Part shown: positions 4,806 to 5,083 of the stretch, in pieces
Numbering within the stretch: the stretch's first letter is position 1
How the letters are laid out: each line of letters begins with the position of its first letter
Source: JBKJML01 sp046596415
GTDB taxonomy: Bacteria; Actinomycetota; Thermoleophilia; Gaiellales; Gaiellaceae
DNA length: 5,083 nucleotides
Assembly (NCBI GenBank): GCA_046596415.1
Contig: JBKJML010000026.1
Location: forward strand, 1-5,083
Reading direction: 5' to 3'
The notes under the pieces: generated by a model
Databases searched by the model: none
The model's input: only the letters and a program-made list of their open reading frames with translations
What the model was told of the DNA's origin: nothing
Translations under genes and position numbers: made by a program

Positions 4806-5083
4806 CCAGGAAGTACGAGCTCAAGGAGCGGGCCCGGAGCAAGGCCGAGACGCGGCAGCGGATCGTGGAGGCGACGGTCGGGCTCCACCGAGTCGTCGGG
4901 CCGGCCCGGACGACGATCAGCGCGATCGCGGAGCAAGCCGGGGTCGAGCGCCTCACCGTCTACCGCCATTTCCCGGACGAGCGCTCGCTGTTCCAGGCGT
5001 GCTCGAGCCACTGGACGGCCGAGAACCCACTCCCGGATCCGTCCGGCTGGACGGCGGTCGGCGATCCCGAGGAGCGGCTGCGA
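4802..5083 (+). CDS. TetR/AcrR-family transcriptional regulator (C-terminus outside window)
   Basis: 94 residues of the DNA-binding domain are visible. The TetR pattern is clear: helix 1 with KAETRQRIVEATVGLHRVVG (14-33), then TTISAIAEQAG (37-47) and recognition helix VERLTVYRHFPDERSLFQAC (48-67), including the family-typical Y54-R/H-F57 and the following turn. The C-terminal ligand-binding and dimerisation domain is not in the window, so the effector cannot be guessed. Such proteins usually repress themselves and a divergent neighbour until a small ligand binds; the divergent cupin is the obvious target (inference). ATG 4802 is preceded only by a distant AGAGGG (4786-4791). In-frame GTG 4781 would add seven residues and is possible. 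Confidence 0.92.
   Translation, partial: MTRKYELKERARSKAETRQRIVEATVGLHRVVGPARTTISAIAEQAGVERLTVYRHFPDERSLFQACSSHWTAENPLPDPSGWTAVGDPEERLR

Overview
The window is a very GC-rich bacterial segment, with G or C at most third codon positions, GTG and probably TTG starts, and strong purine-rich ribosome binding sites. An Actinomycetota host is likely. The deep-branching class Thermoleophilia (Solirubrobacterales/Gaiellales type) is my best guess from sequence style alone; no rRNA is present to confirm it.

Six genes lie on the minus strand. Read in transcription order (right to left) they are: a single-domain cupin (4209-4718), an unrecognised 269-residue protein (3355-4164), a 68-residue acidic helical protein (3099-3305), a two-domain cupin (2167-3102), an orphan Soj/ParA-type ATPase (1285-2055 or longer), and the tubulin-like division GTPase FtsZ (1-1313, its C-terminus outside the window). 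One TetR-type regulator (4802 onward, incomplete) diverges on the plus strand from the first cupin. The two share an AT-richer intergenic region with overlapping, oppositely directed promoter-like elements. There is no gap above 300 bases without a gene.

The central point is the parA-ftsZ pair. FtsZ begins inside the end of parA, at a GTG with an excellent ribosome binding site, and the two genes overlap by 29 bases. This FtsZ has a roughly 158-residue N-terminal extension ahead of its GTPase core: a short basic/amphipathic peptide followed by a long Pro/Ala/Glu/Val-rich linker. ParA-family ATPases are typically engaged by short, basic N-terminal peptides of their partners, and no parB or parS is visible here. 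My inference is that this ParA may act directly on FtsZ, so that positioning ATPase and division GTPase form one translationally coupled module. That is not shown by sequence alone.

Upstream of parA, about 110 bases hold three separate dyad symmetries, including a perfect 16-base palindrome. They could be operator, terminator or leader structure depending on which parA start is used. The cupins and the two unrecognised genes look like ordinary accessory metabolism; their link to division is only positional.
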